DNA of 64,000 bases from positions 1 through 64,000 of the forward strand of contig NZ_FMZM01000004.1 in assembly GCF_900101465.1 (NCBI RefSeq), written 5' to 3'. Below the pieces are notes generated by a model. It did no database searches and was not told where the DNA came from. It saw nothing but the letters and a program-made list of their open reading frames with translations. This document shows, in pieces, positions 1-9,049 of this stretch (positions are counted from its first letter, which is position 1; every line of letters begins with the position of its first letter). The DNA is from Nocardioides lianchengensis. GTDB lineage: Bacteria > Actinomycetota > Actinomycetes > Propionibacteriales > Nocardioidaceae. Position numbers and translations under genes: made by a program.

Positions 1-1
1 G

Positions 2-472
2 GTCGCCTCCGAGACCCCGGCCATCTCCGGCTGGAAGCTCGAGGTGATCGGCACCGACCTGTCCGAGGCGATGGTCAAGCGCGCCAGCACCGGCGAGTAC
101 TCCCAGCTGGAGGTCAACCGCGGCCTGCCCGCCACCTCCCTCGTGCGCCACTTCGAGCGCGCCGGAGCCGGCTGGCGGATCCACCCGAGCATCAAGCAGG
201 GCGTCAGCTTCCGCACCGCCAACCTGACCCGGCCGTTCCCGCCCATGGGCAAGTTCGACGTGGTCTTCCTCCGCAACGTCCTCATCTACTTTGACGTCCA
301 GACCAAGCGCGACATCCTGCGCCGGGTCCGCGACGTGATGGCTCCCGACGGCTACCTGTTCCTGGGTGCCGCCGAGATGACCATGGGCGTCGACGACGCG
401 TGGGACCGGATCCCGGCCGGCAAGTCGTCGGTCTACCAGGCCCGACCCGGGGCGGCGGCACGCGCCAGCTGA
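2..472 (+). CDS. cheR: CheR-type protein-glutamate O-methyltransferase, C-terminal part
   Basis: The gene is already open at the left edge and runs in frame from base 2 to a TGA at 470-472, so only the last ~156 residues are seen. The C-terminal half of a CheR SAM-dependent methyltransferase is recognisable: VIGTDLS after a beta strand, FDVVFLRNVLIYFD (the CheR signature with the RNVLIYF core), and a terminal YLFLGAAE strand. CheR enzymes methylate glutamates of chemoreceptors using S-adenosylmethionine in the cytoplasm. The N-terminal CheR domain lies outside the window, so fusion to other domains cannot be judged. The next gene, 89 bases on in the same direction, is a GAF sensor protein. 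Confidence 0.85.
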   Translation, partial: VASETPAISGWKLEVIGTDLSEAMVKRASTGEYSQLEVNRGLPATSLVRHFERAGAGWRIHPSIKQGVSFRTANLTRPFPPMGKFDVVFLRNVLIYFDVQTKRDILRRVRDVMAPDGYLFLGAAEMTMGVDDAWDRIPAGKSSVYQARPGAAARAS

Positions 473-561
473 ACGGATTCGCCCGACCCGGTTCCCCTGT
501 GACGGGCAGGTGGGGGAAGATCGACCCGAACTGCACCGGGGGGTGACGTGGGGGATTTTCC

Positions 562-1806
562 GTGGCAGAACCGACTCCGCTGCCGTCGTACGACGCGCTC
601 CAGCTGATCGCCGAGGGCGTCGCTGCGTTCACCGGCGCGACCCTGGCGACCGCGGAGATCGTCCGCGACGACGGCCAGCTCGACGTCGTGGCGGCCGCGG
701 GCGACGAGGTCCGGCTCCCCGACTCCGAAGGCGCAGCCGACCTCGAGGTCCTCCCGGACCGGCTCCGCGCACCGCTGCGCGACGAGCACGGCGAGGTCCG
801 CGGCGCGCTGACGGCGTACCTGCCCGAGGGGACCCCCGCGCCGGACACCGGCGCCCTGCGGGTCTTCGAGGCGTACGCCGCGCACGCCGCCCGGGCGGTC
901 GCGGCCACGCTCCACCGCGAGCGGCTGGCCGACCGCCTGCACCTGGCCGAGACCGCGCGGCACGTCGTACGCCAGGCGTCGGAGGAGCGCTCGCTCCAGC
1001 ACGTGCTCGAGACGGCGCGGCCGGCGCTGCTCGAGGGCTTCGGCGCCCTCGGGATGTGGATCCAGACCTTCGACGAGGACGGACTCGGCCGCAGCACCGT
1101 CTACTCCGCCGACGGCCGGACGATCGAGTTCACCCCGGAGGTCCACCAGATCTCCGCCAAGCTGGCGCACCGGCTCTGGGACCACCAGCACACGGCCGTG
1201 CTCAGCCCTCGGCGACCGTCCCGGCTGCTCACCCAGGCCGAGTCGCGCGCGGTGGAGACCTTCATCGCGAGCCTCGACGTCGAGTCGGTCCTGCTCGTGC
1301 CGCTCGGCGCCGGCCACCAGTGCCTCGGGGTGCTGGCGCTGACCCGGGACGCGGAGGGCCCCGACTGGACCTCGGTCGAGGCCGTGGCGGCCCTCGACAT
1401 CGGGCGCGACCTCGGTGTGGCGGTCCACTCGGTCCGATCAGCCGAGCGCGAGCGGCGACTGCTCCGCGAGGTGCACGTGCTCGAGGCCCGGCTCGCCGAC
1501 CCGAGCTCGCCCGCGCCGGACCCCGAGGAGCTCCCGCTCCCCCGGGGAGTCATCAGCCCCGACCTGACCCGCACCCGGGTGGCGCTGCGCTCGGCGAGTG
1601 ACGCCCTGGAGCAGGCCGGGCGCCGCCGCGACGCCCAGTCCCGGATCATCGCCGACGCCCTCGCGACCGGGCAGGTGCCGGACCCCGGGTCCCTCGAGGT
1701 CTACCGCACCCTGCGGTCGGAGCATCGCGACGCCCACCTCTACTGGCAGGTCGCCTTCGACGCCTGGCAGGAGGTCAGCGAGCGCCTCGGGCTCACCGAC
1801 CGCTGA
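562..1806 (+). CDS. GAF-domain sensor-like protein
   Basis: This is a 414-residue soluble protein without membrane segments. It appears to hold two GAF-like modules: a weaker one at about residues 10-125 and a clearer one at about 145-295, the latter containing SVLLVPLGAG and CLGVLALTRD strands typical of the GAF fold. A helical segment with Glu/Arg/Leu-rich heptads (about 295-414) follows. No kinase, cyclase or HTH output domain is visible, so its output is unknown; it could be a partner of a signalling complex. The GTG start at 562 was chosen because a GGGGGA ribosome-binding site lies six bases upstream. It follows cheR, which suggests a link to chemotaxis or motility signalling, but this is inference. 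Confidence 0.7.
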   Translation: MAEPTPLPSYDALQLIAEGVAAFTGATLATAEIVRDDGQLDVVAAAGDEVRLPDSEGAADLEVLPDRLRAPLRDEHGEVRGALTAYLPEGTPAPDTGALRVFEAYAAHAARAVAATLHRERLADRLHLAETARHVVRQASEERSLQHVLETARPALLEGFGALGMWIQTFDEDGLGRSTVYSADGRTIEFTPEVHQISAKLAHRLWDHQHTAVLSPRRPSRLLTQAESRAVETFIASLDVESVLLVPLGAGHQCLGVLALTRDAEGPDWTSVEAVAALDIGRDLGVAVHSVRSAERERRLLREVHVLEARLADPSSPAPDPEELPLPRGVISPDLTRTRVALRSASDALEQAGRRRDAQSRIIADALATGQVPDPGSLEVYRTLRSEHRDAHLYWQVAFDAWQEVSERLGLTDR

Positions 1807-1810
1807 CCCG

Positions 1811-2605
1811 TCAGGGGGTCGTGACCGCGAAGTGCTCGCGGGCGAACTCCAGCGACTCGCGCAGGTCGGCCTCCCGCTCCTCGCGGGTGCTGCAGCGCCG
1901 GGTGTTGATCTCGACGACGATCTCGCCGCTGAAGCCGGTGTCCGCCAGGTGCGCCAGGAACGCCGCGGCGCCCATCCCGCCGCGGCCGGGCACCAGGTGC
2001 TCGTCCTTGGCCGAGCCGGTGCCGTCGGTGAGGTGGACGTGGCGCAGCCGGCTGCCGAGCCGCTCGGCCATCGCGATGACGTCGGACTGGGCGATCGCGG
2101 CGTGGGAGAGATCGATGGTGGTGTTGGCGTACGGCTCCGCGGACGGGTCCCAGCCGGGCAGGTACATCTCCATCCCCCGCTTCTGCGAGGCCCGCCAGGG
2201 ATACATGTTCTCGACGGCGAAGGCGATGCCCGTCGACTCCTCCAGCGCGGCGATCCCGTTGACGAAGTTGGCGGCGTACTCCTTCTGCCACCGGAAAGGC
2301 GGGTGTACGACGACCACCGCCGCGCCGACGTCGTGGGCCATCTCGGCCGAGCGCTCCAGCTTGCCCCACGGCTCGGTGCCCCAGACCCGCTGGGTGAAGA
2401 GCAGGCAGGGGGCGTGCACGGCGGAGACCGGGATCCCGTGGTGCTCGGACAGCTGGAGGATCGCGCTGGTCTGCTGGCTCAGCGCGTCGATGCCGACCAT
2501 CACCTCGACGGCGTCGTACCCGACGGCGGCGGCGTAGCCGAAGGCATGGGCCGACGACTCGGGGTAGACCGAGGAGGTGGACAGGCCGACCCGTACGCCG
2601 GTCAT
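1811..2605 (-). CDS. sugar phosphate isomerase/epimerase (xylose-isomerase-like TIM barrel)
   Basis: A 264-residue protein of the AP-endonuclease-2/xylose-isomerase TIM-barrel superfamily. Diagnostic strands are VGLSTSSVY at the N-terminus, [26 protein letters not shown] and the C-terminal [16 protein letters not shown] and EIVVEINTR, which carry the metal-binding Glu/His/Asp residues of the fold. The substrate cannot be deduced. The ATG overlaps the stop of the upstream ppx gene by four bases (ATGA, 2602-2605), so the two are translationally coupled. From memory, M. tuberculosis has the same pairing of a Ppx/GppA gene with this type of protein (Rv0496 and Rv0498). It is transcribed towards, and ends four bases from, the GAF gene. 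Confidence 0.8.
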   Translation of the reverse strand: MTGVRVGLSTSSVYPESSAHAFGYAAAVGYDAVEVMVGIDALSQQTSAILQLSEHHGIPVSAVHAPCLLFTQRVWGTEPWGKLERSAEMAHDVGAAVVVVHPPFRWQKEYAANFVNGIAALEESTGIAFAVENMYPWRASQKRGMEMYLPGWDPSAEPYANTTIDLSHAAIAQSDVIAMAERLGSRLRHVHLTDGTGSAKDEHLVPGRGGMGAAAFLAHLADTGFSGEIVVEINTRRCSTREEREADLRESLEFAREHFAVTTP

Positions 2606-3543
2606 GAGCCCGCCAGGACCGACAGCTGATCGAGGCGCTCGAGGATCACGCCCTCGCGGAGCGCCCAGGGGCAGATCTCCAGCTCGGTCAGGTCGAAGAT
2701 GTCCATGCAGGCCTCCGCGACCAGCGCGCCCGGCACGATCTGGTGGGCCCGGCTCGGCGAGACGCCCGGGAGGTCGGCGAGCTCGGCCGTGGACATCGCC
2801 ACCAGCTTGGGGATCCACTCGGACAGCTCGGCGCAGGGCAGGCTGCGTGGCACCAGCGCGCCGTCGCCCGACGGCGCCGCGCCGCAGATCCGCGCGAGCG
2901 AGCGGAAGGTCTTCGACGTCGCCGCCGCCCGGTCGGGCACGCCGGCGCGCAGCAGGTTGCCGGCGTCGCGGGCGATCTGGGCCCGGATCTCCTTGCGCAG
3001 CCGCCGGATCGTGTCGTCGTCGGGCTGGCCGCCGCCGAACCAGGTGCGGGCCAGCCGGGCCGCGCCCAGCGGCATCGACCAGGCCACGTCGGGGGCCTCG
3101 TCCGCACCGCCGGCGATCTCCAGCGACCCGCCGCCGATGTCGAAGACGGCGAGGCGACCGGCGGACCAGCCGAACCACCGTCGTACGGCGAGGAAGGTCA
3201 GCCGGGCCTCGTCCTCCCCCGACAGCACGCCGATGTCGACGCCGGTGCGCTCGCGGACGTGGCCGAGCACGGCGTCGGAGTTCGAGGCGTCGCGGACCGC
3301 CGAGGTCGCGAACGCGAGCATGTCCTCGCAGCCCTTGTCCTCGGCGACGACCAGCGCGCCGGCGGTGAAGGCGGTGAGCGCGTCGATGCCGTCCCGGGTC
3401 ACCGCGCCGGTGTCGTCGAGGTGTTCGGCGAGGCGCAGCGGCTCCTTGTGGGAGTACGCCGGGAGCGGGGCCGCGCCCCCGTGGGCGTCGACCACCAGCA
3501 GGTGGCCGGTGTTGGACCCGATGTCGAGGACGCCCACGCGCAT
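2602..3543 (-). CDS. ppx: Ppx/GppA family phosphatase (exopolyphosphatase-like)
   Basis: A 313-residue Ppx/GppA protein of the short two-domain type, without the C-terminal HD-like domain of long Ppx. The N-terminus [18 protein letters not shown] is the phosphate-1 loop of the ASKHA fold and [12 protein letters not shown] near residue 140 is the phosphate-2 loop. Family members hydrolyse polyphosphate or pppGpp; sequence alone does not decide which. The closest remembered relative is M. tuberculosis PPX1 (Rv0496), an exopolyphosphatase. A TACGTT hexamer (3550-3555 on the minus strand) six bases before the ATG suggests a leaderless mRNA. It overlaps the downstream epimerase gene by four bases and is divergent from the Cys-rich protein gene at 3600. 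Confidence 0.88.
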   Translation of the reverse strand: MRVGVLDIGSNTGHLLVVDAHGGAAPLPAYSHKEPLRLAEHLDDTGAVTRDGIDALTAFTAGALVVAEDKGCEDMLAFATSAVRDASNSDAVLGHVRERTGVDIGVLSGEDEARLTFLAVRRWFGWSAGRLAVFDIGGGSLEIAGGADEAPDVAWSMPLGAARLARTWFGGGQPDDDTIRRLRKEIRAQIARDAGNLLRAGVPDRAAATSKTFRSLARICGAAPSGDGALVPRSLPCAELSEWIPKLVAMSTAELADLPGVSPSRAHQIVPGALVAEACMDIFDLTELEICPWALREGVILERLDQLSVLAGS

Positions 3544-3599
3544 GGCTCCAACGTACTCGCCGCGTGCCGGGCCCGTCGGCTGGGCCGTAGTCTGGGTCG
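3544..3599. promoter_or_regulatory. Divergent promoter region with two leaderless-type -10 elements
   Basis: Only 56 bases separate the starts of ppx (minus) and the 3600 gene (plus). On the minus strand TACGTT ends six bases before the ppx ATG; on the plus strand TAGTCT (3588-3593) ends six bases before the GTG at 3600. Neither start has a convincing Shine-Dalgarno sequence. The arrangement fits transcription beginning at or next to the first codon. This is a reading by eye. Confidence 0.5.
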
Positions 3600-4361
3600 G
3601 TGCCCGAGGTCGACCTGGTGTTCCCCCGCGCCTGGGTGGAGTTCGTCAACCCGGCCGACGAGACCGAGGTGCTGCGCTGCGACCTCACCTGGCTGACGTC
3701 GAGCTACACCTGCATCTTCGGGCAGGGCTGCCCCGGCATCTACGCCGACGCCCCCGACGTCGGCTGCTGCACCCTCGGCGCCCACTTCGCCGACGACGAG
3801 GACGAGGAGCGGGTCGCCGGCTTCGTCGACCAGCTCACCGACGGGCTCTGGCAGCACCGGCCCACCGGCGAGCTGCGCCGCGAGGACTGGGTCGAGCTCG
3901 ACGACGAGGGCGAGCGCAAGACCCGGACCGTCGAGGTCGACGGCCAGCGGGCCTGCGTCTTCCACAACCGCACCGACTTCGCCGCCGGCGCCGGCTGCGC
4001 GCTGCACGCGCTGGCGTTCACGCTCGAGCTCAACCCGCTGGAGACCAAGCCGGACGTCTGCTGGCAGCTGCCGATCCGGCGTACCTTCCGCGAGGTGGAG
4101 CGCACCGACGGCACGTCGTACACCGAGGTGTCGATCAGCGAGTACGACCGGCGCGGCTGGGGCCCGGGCGGCCACGACCTCGACTGGTACTGCACCGGCA
4201 ACACCGAGGCGCACGTCGCCGTGGAGCCGCTCTACCTCACCTCCGCCCCCGAGCTGGTGGCCCTGATGGGCCAGGAGGCGTACGACGAGCTGCACCGGCA
4301 CTGCGAGGCGCACGTGCGGTCGCGCTCGGTGCTGGCGCTGCACCCGGCCGACCCGCGCTGA
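3600..4361 (+). CDS. conserved actinobacterial cysteine-rich protein (Rv0495c-like)
   Basis: A 253-residue protein of unknown function. It has no signal peptide or membrane segment. It is notable for conserved-looking cysteines: [46 protein letters not shown] and DWYCTGN, a pattern suited to binding a metal or an Fe-S centre. From memory, M. tuberculosis Rv0495c lies divergently beside ppx1 in the same way, and I infer this is its counterpart. The start is GTG 3600, preceded by TAGTCT at -10 spacing and no ribosome-binding site. No catalytic motif is recognised, so no reaction is proposed. Confidence 0.65.
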   Translation: MPEVDLVFPRAWVEFVNPADETEVLRCDLTWLTSSYTCIFGQGCPGIYADAPDVGCCTLGAHFADDEDEERVAGFVDQLTDGLWQHRPTGELRREDWVELDDEGERKTRTVEVDGQRACVFHNRTDFAAGAGCALHALAFTLELNPLETKPDVCWQLPIRRTFREVERTDGTSYTEVSISEYDRRGWGPGGHDLDWYCTGNTEAHVAVEPLYLTSAPELVALMGQEAYDELHRHCEAHVRSRSVLALHPADPR

Positions 4362-4378
4362 CACCCGCGCCGCGTTAC

Positions 4379-4390
4379 TGAAACGTTTCG
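4379..4390. promoter_or_regulatory. Possible LacI-type operator (GAAACGTTTC)
   Basis: A perfect 10-base palindrome GAAACGTTTC at 4380-4389 with a central CG, as in many LacI/GalR operators, stands about 75 bases before the VOC gene and just after the stop of the 3600 gene. A LacI-family regulator is encoded at 6407-7438, but no direct link is shown. Confidence 0.3.
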
Positions 4391-4462
4391 TCGTCCTCTC
4401 GACGTCAAGAGACCCGACCCCGGTGTCCGGTCGGCCGATGGCGGTCGCCCACAATCTGTGAC

Positions 4463-5101
4463 ATGCGCCTGGACCATCTCTCTTACGCAGCCGGACCGGA
4501 TGGCCTCGCGAGCACCGCCCAGCGCATCGGGGCCCTGCTCGGCCGGTCCTTCGTCGACGGCGGCGTGCACCCCCGCTTCGGCACCCGCAACATGACGCTC
4601 GCCCTCGGCGGCGGCACCTACCTGGAGATCGTCGAGGTGCTCGACCACCCCGCCTCCGACAAGGCGCCGTTCGGCCAGGCCGTCCGGGCCCGCTCGGCCC
4701 TCGGCGGCGGCTGGCTCGGCTGGGTCGTGTCGGTGCCCGACATCAGCACCGTCGAGACCCGGCTCGGCCGCGAGGCCGTGCAGGGCAACCGGCACGTCCC
4801 CGACGGCACCGACCTGCGCTGGAAGCAGATCGGCGTCCACGGCCTGATCGCCGACCCGCAGCTGCCGTTCTTCATCGAGTGGCAGAGCCCGGTCGAGCAG
4901 CGGCCCAGCGCCGGTGCCGACGGCGCCTACTCCCTGGCGTGCCTGGAGATCGCCGGTGACCCCCAGCGGGTCAGCGAGTGGCTCGGCGAGACCGTCGAGG
5001 CGCCGCTGGAGGACGTCAAGGTCGAGTGGGTCGCCCCGCACGGCACGCCCGGCGTGATCGCGGCGCAGGTGCAGACCCCGAACGGCCTCGTCCGCATCTG
5101 A
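4463..5101 (+). CDS. VOC family (glyoxalase-like) protein
   Basis: A 212-residue protein resembling the glyoxalase-like domain of the vicinal oxygen chelate superfamily. It begins MRLDHLSYAAG, as these proteins do with a metal-ligand His in the first strand, and has a second module with YLEIVEV, PFFIEWQ and SLACLEIAG strands. Members are dioxygenases, isomerases or lyases; the substrate here is unknown. The ATG at 4463 is preceded by CACAAT (4450-4455) and a seven-base gap, with no Shine-Dalgarno sequence, which suggests a leaderless transcript. The neighbours give no functional hint. Confidence 0.7.
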   Translation: MRLDHLSYAAGPDGLASTAQRIGALLGRSFVDGGVHPRFGTRNMTLALGGGTYLEIVEVLDHPASDKAPFGQAVRARSALGGGWLGWVVSVPDISTVETRLGREAVQGNRHVPDGTDLRWKQIGVHGLIADPQLPFFIEWQSPVEQRPSAGADGAYSLACLEIAGDPQRVSEWLGETVEAPLEDVKVEWVAPHGTPGVIAAQVQTPNGLVRI

Positions 5102-5159
5102 TCGCCGGCAGTCCGTGAGGAACGAACGGGCTGCGCGGGCAGATCGGATCGAGCCGCCC

Positions 5160-5199
5160 CACGACCGAGGAACGAGGTCGTGACGGGCGTGTCGAGATC
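5160..5199 (+). repeat. Dispersed hairpin repeat, copy 1
   Basis: An inverted repeat, CACGACC (5160-5166) and GGTCGTG (5176-5182), is followed by the tail ACGGGCGTGTCGAGATC. The same plan occurs at 10232-10270, and its hairpin-end plus tail part again on the minus strand at 46760-46785. This copy runs into the start of the methyltransferase gene: the GTG at 5180-5182 is the last codon of the right arm. Confidence 0.6.
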
Positions 5200-5908
5200 C
5201 GGATCCGGTGCGCGAGGCGTCTCCCCCGGGGCCCGGCCGAGCCCCAACATCTGGCACCACACGGCGACGTACGAGATCGAGAACCGGGCCGTCGACCCCG
5301 ACGGCCTCCTCGAGGCGGCGATGGCCGCGCAGGCGTCCTGGGCCGGCCGCACCGTGCTCGACGTCGGCTGCGGCACCGGCTTCCACCTGCCGCGCTTCGC
5401 CGAGGCCGCCGCCTCGGTCGTCGGCGTCGAGCCGCACCACGACCTGGTCGCCATCGCCCGGCGGCGGACCAAGCGGCTGCGGCACGTCTCGGTGCTGCAG
5501 GGCACCGCCCAGGACCTGCCGCTGCCGGACGCGTCCGTCGACGTCGTGCACGCCCGGTGGGCCTACTTCTTCGGGCCGGGCTGCGAGCCGGGGCTGGCCG
5601 AGCTCGACCGCGTCGTACGGCGGGGCGGCACGGCGTTCGTCATCGACAACGACCCGACCCGCTCAACCTTCGGCGGCTGGTTCCGCCGGTCCTTCCCGGA
5701 GGTCGACCCCGAGGCGGTGCAGCGGTTCTGGACGGGCCGCGGCTGGCGTCGTACGCCGGTGGAGATGCGGTGGTCCTTCTCCTCGCGCGCGGACCTCGAG
5801 GCGGTCGTCCGGATCGAGCTGACGCCCGACGTCGCCGAGGCCGCCCTCGCCGGGCACGAGGGAACCGAGGTCGACTACGCGGTCAACGTCTGGTCGAAGG
5901 ACTACTAG
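5180..5908 (+). CDS. class I SAM-dependent methyltransferase
   Basis: A 242-residue Rossmann-fold methyltransferase. Motif I is VLDVGCGTGFHLPRFAE (about residues 58-75), followed by the acidic post-I strand VVGVEPHHD, AQDLPLPDASVDVVHARW as motif II/III and RVVRRGGTAFVIDND as post-III. The UbiE/COQ5-like architecture acts on small molecules, but the substrate is not predictable. The start is uncertain: the only in-frame upstream starts, GTG 5180 and GTG 5189, both lie within a dispersed repeat, and the conserved part begins near NIWHH. The stop overlaps by four bases the stop of the convergent membrane-protein gene at 5905. Confidence 0.8.
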   Translation: MTGVSRSGSGARGVSPGARPSPNIWHHTATYEIENRAVDPDGLLEAAMAAQASWAGRTVLDVGCGTGFHLPRFAEAAASVVGVEPHHDLVAIARRRTKRLRHVSVLQGTAQDLPLPDASVDVVHARWAYFFGPGCEPGLAELDRVVRRGGTAFVIDNDPTRSTFGGWFRRSFPEVDPEAVQRFWTGRGWRRTPVEMRWSFSSRADLEAVVRIELTPDVAEAALAGHEGTEVDYAVNVWSKDY

Positions 5909-6372
5909 TCCGACCGGCGGCAGGCGCCGGCCTGGACCGACGTGTAGGTGATCGGCGGGCCCGTCTTGCTCAGCGCCGTCCGCAGCTCCAGGCACGCGAC
6001 GGGACCCCCCTCCCCCGCCCGGACCTCGATCTCGCTGACCTGCTCGTACGGGCTGACCGCGTCGTCGGTGGTGACGTTCTCGAGGATGACCTCCTGCCCG
6101 AGCCGCTCCTCGACCAGGACCCGGACGCTCGACGACAACACGTAGCCGGCGCGACCGTCGAGGGGTGCGGTGACGTGCAGGGTCGCGTCGTACAGCTCCG
6201 TCTCGCTGACGGAGTAGTGGTCCACGGTGACGCCCACGGCGACCGCGATCGCGACGACGGCCACCGCCCGGCGGCCCAGGTCAGGGACGGACAGGGCCTC
6301 TCCGGGAGCCAGGAAGGCGTACAGCACGGCCGCGGCGACGACGGCCCACGGGAGCCACAGGGGGATCAGCAC
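5905..6372 (-). CDS. small membrane protein of unknown function
   Basis: A 155-residue protein not recognised as any named family. Two hydrophobic segments are visible at about residues 3-22 (LIPLWLPWAVVAAAVLYAFL) and 35-50, followed by an outside domain of about 100 residues with three cysteines in the window VACLEL...GACRRSD. The GTG at 6372 is supported by an AGGAA ribosome-binding site six bases upstream. It is convergent with the methyltransferase and overlaps its stop. No function is proposed. Confidence 0.55.
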   Translation of the reverse strand: MLIPLWLPWAVVAAAVLYAFLAPGEALSVPDLGRRAVAVVAIAVAVGVTVDHYSVSETELYDATLHVTAPLDGRAGYVLSSSVRVLVEERLGQEVILENVTTDDAVSPYEQVSEIEVRAGEGGPVACLELRTALSKTGPPITYTSVQAGACRRSD

Positions 6373-6406
6373 GCGGGCTTCCTACCCCTGCCCGTGCCGC
6401 CCAGTC

Positions 6407-7438
6407 CTACGACGAGCCGCGGACCGCCAGGGTCGGCTCCAGCAGGACGCCGGGGTGGGCCGCCGGCGGGTGGCCGAGGAGGCTCTCGAGGGCGGTGACG
6501 ACCTCGGCGGCGACGTCCTCCAGCGGCTGGCGCACCGAGGTCAGGCCGGGCGGGACGACCTGCGCCACCTGGGAGTCGTCGAAGCCGACCACGGCGACGT
6601 CGCGCCCCGGGACCAGTCCGCGCTGGGACAGCGTGTGCAGGACCCCCATCGCCAGGGTGTCGCTGGCGCAGACGAAGGCCGACGGGTGCGCCTCGTCGAG
6701 CAGCACCGCGCTGGCCTCGCGCCCGGACGACACCGTGTCCTCGACGCGGGAGGCCAGGCCGGTGGTCGGCAGCCCCCGCGACCGCATCGCCCGGCTCCAC
6801 CCCGAGCGCCGGTCCTCGCCGATGAAGGAGTCCTTGCGCCAGCCGATCCACGCGACCCGCTGGTGGCCGCGGTCGAGGAGGTGGGAGGTCGCCAGGTCGC
6901 AGCCGGCGGCACCGTCGACGTCGACCCACGGGTGGGTGGCCTCCGGGTCGGCCCAGGGCCGGCCGAAGGCCACGAACGGCGCGCGGCGGGTCTGCAGCCA
7001 CGCGGCCTGCGGGTTGCCGAGGTAGGTGTCGGTCACGACGAACGCGTCGACGGCGGTCGAGCGGAGGAGGTCGTCGTACCCGGCGAGGGGGTCGAGGGGG
7101 TCGCCGGCGAAGAGCAGCACGTGGTAGCCGGCCTCCCGCGAGGTGTCGACCAACGAGTGGACGAACCGGTCCATGGTCGCATTGGCCGTGCCCTCCTGGG
7201 CGGCCGTGATCCGCAGGCCGATGAGGTGCGAGGAGCGGGTGCGCAGGTTGCGGGCGGCCCGGTTGGGCAGGTAGCCGAGCGTCGCGATCGCGTCCTGCAC
7301 CCGCAGCAGCGTGTCGCTGCGCAGCAGGTCGGGGTTGTTGACCGCGTTCGACACCGTCTGGCGCGAGACGCCGGCCAGCTCCGCGACGTCGGCCAGGGTC
7401 GGCGGGGCCGACGGGACACGTCCCGGCATCCTGCCCAT
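6407..7438 (-). CDS. LacI family transcriptional regulator
   Basis: A 343-residue LacI/GalR regulator with an N-terminal HTH, TLADVAELAGVSRQTVSNAVN, at about residues 13-33 and the hinge helix NRAARNLRTRSSHLIGL. A periplasmic-binding-protein-like effector domain follows, including the DAFVVTDTYL, AFVCASDTLAMGVL and VAVVGFDDSQVA strands. It should bind a sugar-like effector and a palindromic operator. Two ATGs nine bases apart (7438 and 7429) are possible; GGAGG lies close upstream of the first. No sugar transport genes adjoin it, so the regulated pathway is unknown. A weak inverted repeat, CCTTG...CAAGG (7450-7466), just upstream might be its own operator. Confidence 0.88.
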   Translation of the reverse strand: MGRMPGRVPSAPPTLADVAELAGVSRQTVSNAVNNPDLLRSDTLLRVQDAIATLGYLPNRAARNLRTRSSHLIGLRITAAQEGTANATMDRFVHSLVDTSREAGYHVLLFAGDPLDPLAGYDDLLRSTAVDAFVVTDTYLGNPQAAWLQTRRAPFVAFGRPWADPEATHPWVDVDGAAGCDLATSHLLDRGHQRVAWIGWRKDSFIGEDRRSGWSRAMRSRGLPTTGLASRVEDTVSSGREASAVLLDEAHPSAFVCASDTLAMGVLHTLSQRGLVPGRDVAVVGFDDSQVAQVVPPGLTSVRQPLEDVAAEVVTALESLLGHPPAAHPGVLLEPTLAVRGSS

Positions 7439-7576
7439 CCGCCCTCCAGCCTTGACCGATCCAAGGCAGCATAACGACGGTACGGCGGCCGCGTGCCCGA
7501 TCTCCGGACGGGCCCGTCCGCCGCCGCCCGCGCGGGTGTCCCGGCGTTGTCGGCGCCGTCCCCTACGGTCGGGGAC

Positions 7577-9016
7577 ATGCCGAAGCCCGCACCCAAGTCG
7601 CCGCGTCCCGCCTACCGCTGCGCCGAGTGCGGCTGGGAGACCGGCAAGTGGGTCGGCCGGTGCGGCGAGTGCCAGGCGTGGGGCTCGGTGGCCGAGGCCG
7701 CGGCGCCCACGCTGCGCACCGCCGCGGCGCCGGTGACCACCAAGGCGGTCCCGATCGGCGAGGTGTCGGTCTCCGAGTCGGCGTTCCGCACCAGCGGCGT
7801 GCCCGAGCTCGACCGGGTCCTCGGCGGCGGCCTGGTCCCGGGAGCCGCGATCCTGCTGGCCGGCGAGCCCGGCGTCGGCAAGAGCACGCTGCTGCTGGAG
7901 GTCGCCGCGCAGACCGCGCGCACGCGCCACCGCACGCTCTACGTCACCGGTGAGGAGTCCGCGTCCCAGGTCCGGCTGCGCGCCGACCGGACCGGTGGCG
8001 TCCACGACGAGCTCTACCTCGCGGCCGAGACTGACCTGGGCGCGGTGCTGACCCACATCGAGGAGGTCCGGCCCACCCTGCTGGTCGTCGACTCGGTGCA
8101 GACCATCGGCGCCTCCGGCATCGAGGGCGTCCCCGGCGGGGTCACCCAGGTCAAGGAGGTGGCCGCCGCGCTCATCCGGGTCGCCAAGACCCGCAACATC
8201 ACGACCGTGATGGTCGGCCACGTCACCAAGGACGGCTCGATCGCCGGCCCCCGGGTGCTGGAGCACCTCGTCGACGTGGTCCTCCACTTCGAGGGCGACC
8301 GCAACTCCCGGTTCCGCATGGTGCGGGCGATGAAGAACCGCTTCGGCCCGATCGACGAGGTCGGCTGCTTCGACCTCTCCAGCGACGGCATCAACGCCGT
8401 CACCGACCCGACCGGGCTGTTCGTCGAGAACCACCACGCTCAGGTCCCCGGGACCTGCGTCGCGGTCACGATGGAGGGCCGGCGCCCGCTGCTGGCCGAG
8501 GTCCAGGCCCTCGTCACCGTCTCCGCGCTGGAGCGGCCCCGTCGTACCACCTCGGGCCTTGACGGGTCGCGGATGGCGATGGTGATGGCGGTGCTGCAGC
8601 AGCACTGCGGGATCCGGTTCCACAACCAGGACGTCTTCGCCTCCACGGTCGGTGGCGCCAAGCTGAGCGAGCCGGCGGTCGACCTCGCCATGGCCGTCGC
8701 CCTCGCCTCGGCCAGCCAGGGCACCGTCCCGCCACGCGGCGTGGTGGCCATGGGCGAGATCGGGCTGGCCGGCGAGCTGCGCCGGGTCCGCGACCTCCCC
8801 CAGCGACTCGCCGAGGCGGCGCGGCTCGGCTTCCAGGTCGCCGTCGTCCCCGCTCAGCCCGGCAGCCGCTCCCCCGCCTGGGCCGCGCAGCGCCAGGAGA
8901 GCCGGATGGTCGACGACATGCGAGTGATCGAGGTGCCCGACGTCGACACCGCGCTGCGACTGCTGAAGCTGACCGACGGGCGGCAACGGCCGCTCCGGGA
9001 CGTCTCGGACGGTTAA
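7577..9016 (+). CDS. radA: DNA repair protein RadA (Sms)
   Basis: A 479-residue RadA/Sms protein with all standard parts. These are an N-terminal zinc ribbon (CAECG and CGECQ), a RecA-like ATPase with Walker A GEPGVGKST at about residue 95, the RadA-specific KNRFG motif near residue 255, and a C-terminal Lon-protease-like domain (GGAKLSEPAVDLAMAVAL, MGEIGLAGELRRV). RadA is a branch-migration helicase acting on recombination intermediates. The ATG at 7577 is preferred to earlier in-frame starts because TACGGT (7564-7569) lies seven bases before it, a leaderless layout. disA follows 33 bases downstream, as in many actinobacteria and Bacillus. Confidence 0.96.
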   Translation: MPKPAPKSPRPAYRCAECGWETGKWVGRCGECQAWGSVAEAAAPTLRTAAAPVTTKAVPIGEVSVSESAFRTSGVPELDRVLGGGLVPGAAILLAGEPGVGKSTLLLEVAAQTARTRHRTLYVTGEESASQVRLRADRTGGVHDELYLAAETDLGAVLTHIEEVRPTLLVVDSVQTIGASGIEGVPGGVTQVKEVAAALIRVAKTRNITTVMVGHVTKDGSIAGPRVLEHLVDVVLHFEGDRNSRFRMVRAMKNRFGPIDEVGCFDLSSDGINAVTDPTGLFVENHHAQVPGTCVAVTMEGRRPLLAEVQALVTVSALERPRRTTSGLDGSRMAMVMAVLQQHCGIRFHNQDVFASTVGGAKLSEPAVDLAMAVALASASQGTVPPRGVVAMGEIGLAGELRRVRDLPQRLAEAARLGFQVAVVPAQPGSRSPAWAAQRQESRMVDDMRVIEVPDVDTALRLLKLTDGRQRPLRDVSDG

Positions 9017-9049
9017 GGTGAGCACGCGGACACGACGCGTTCCGCCAGG

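Noticed and set aside
7450..7466. CCTTG...CAAGG as a LacI autoregulatory operator
   Set aside because: Arms are only five bases with a seven-base spacer; too weak to list as a feature.
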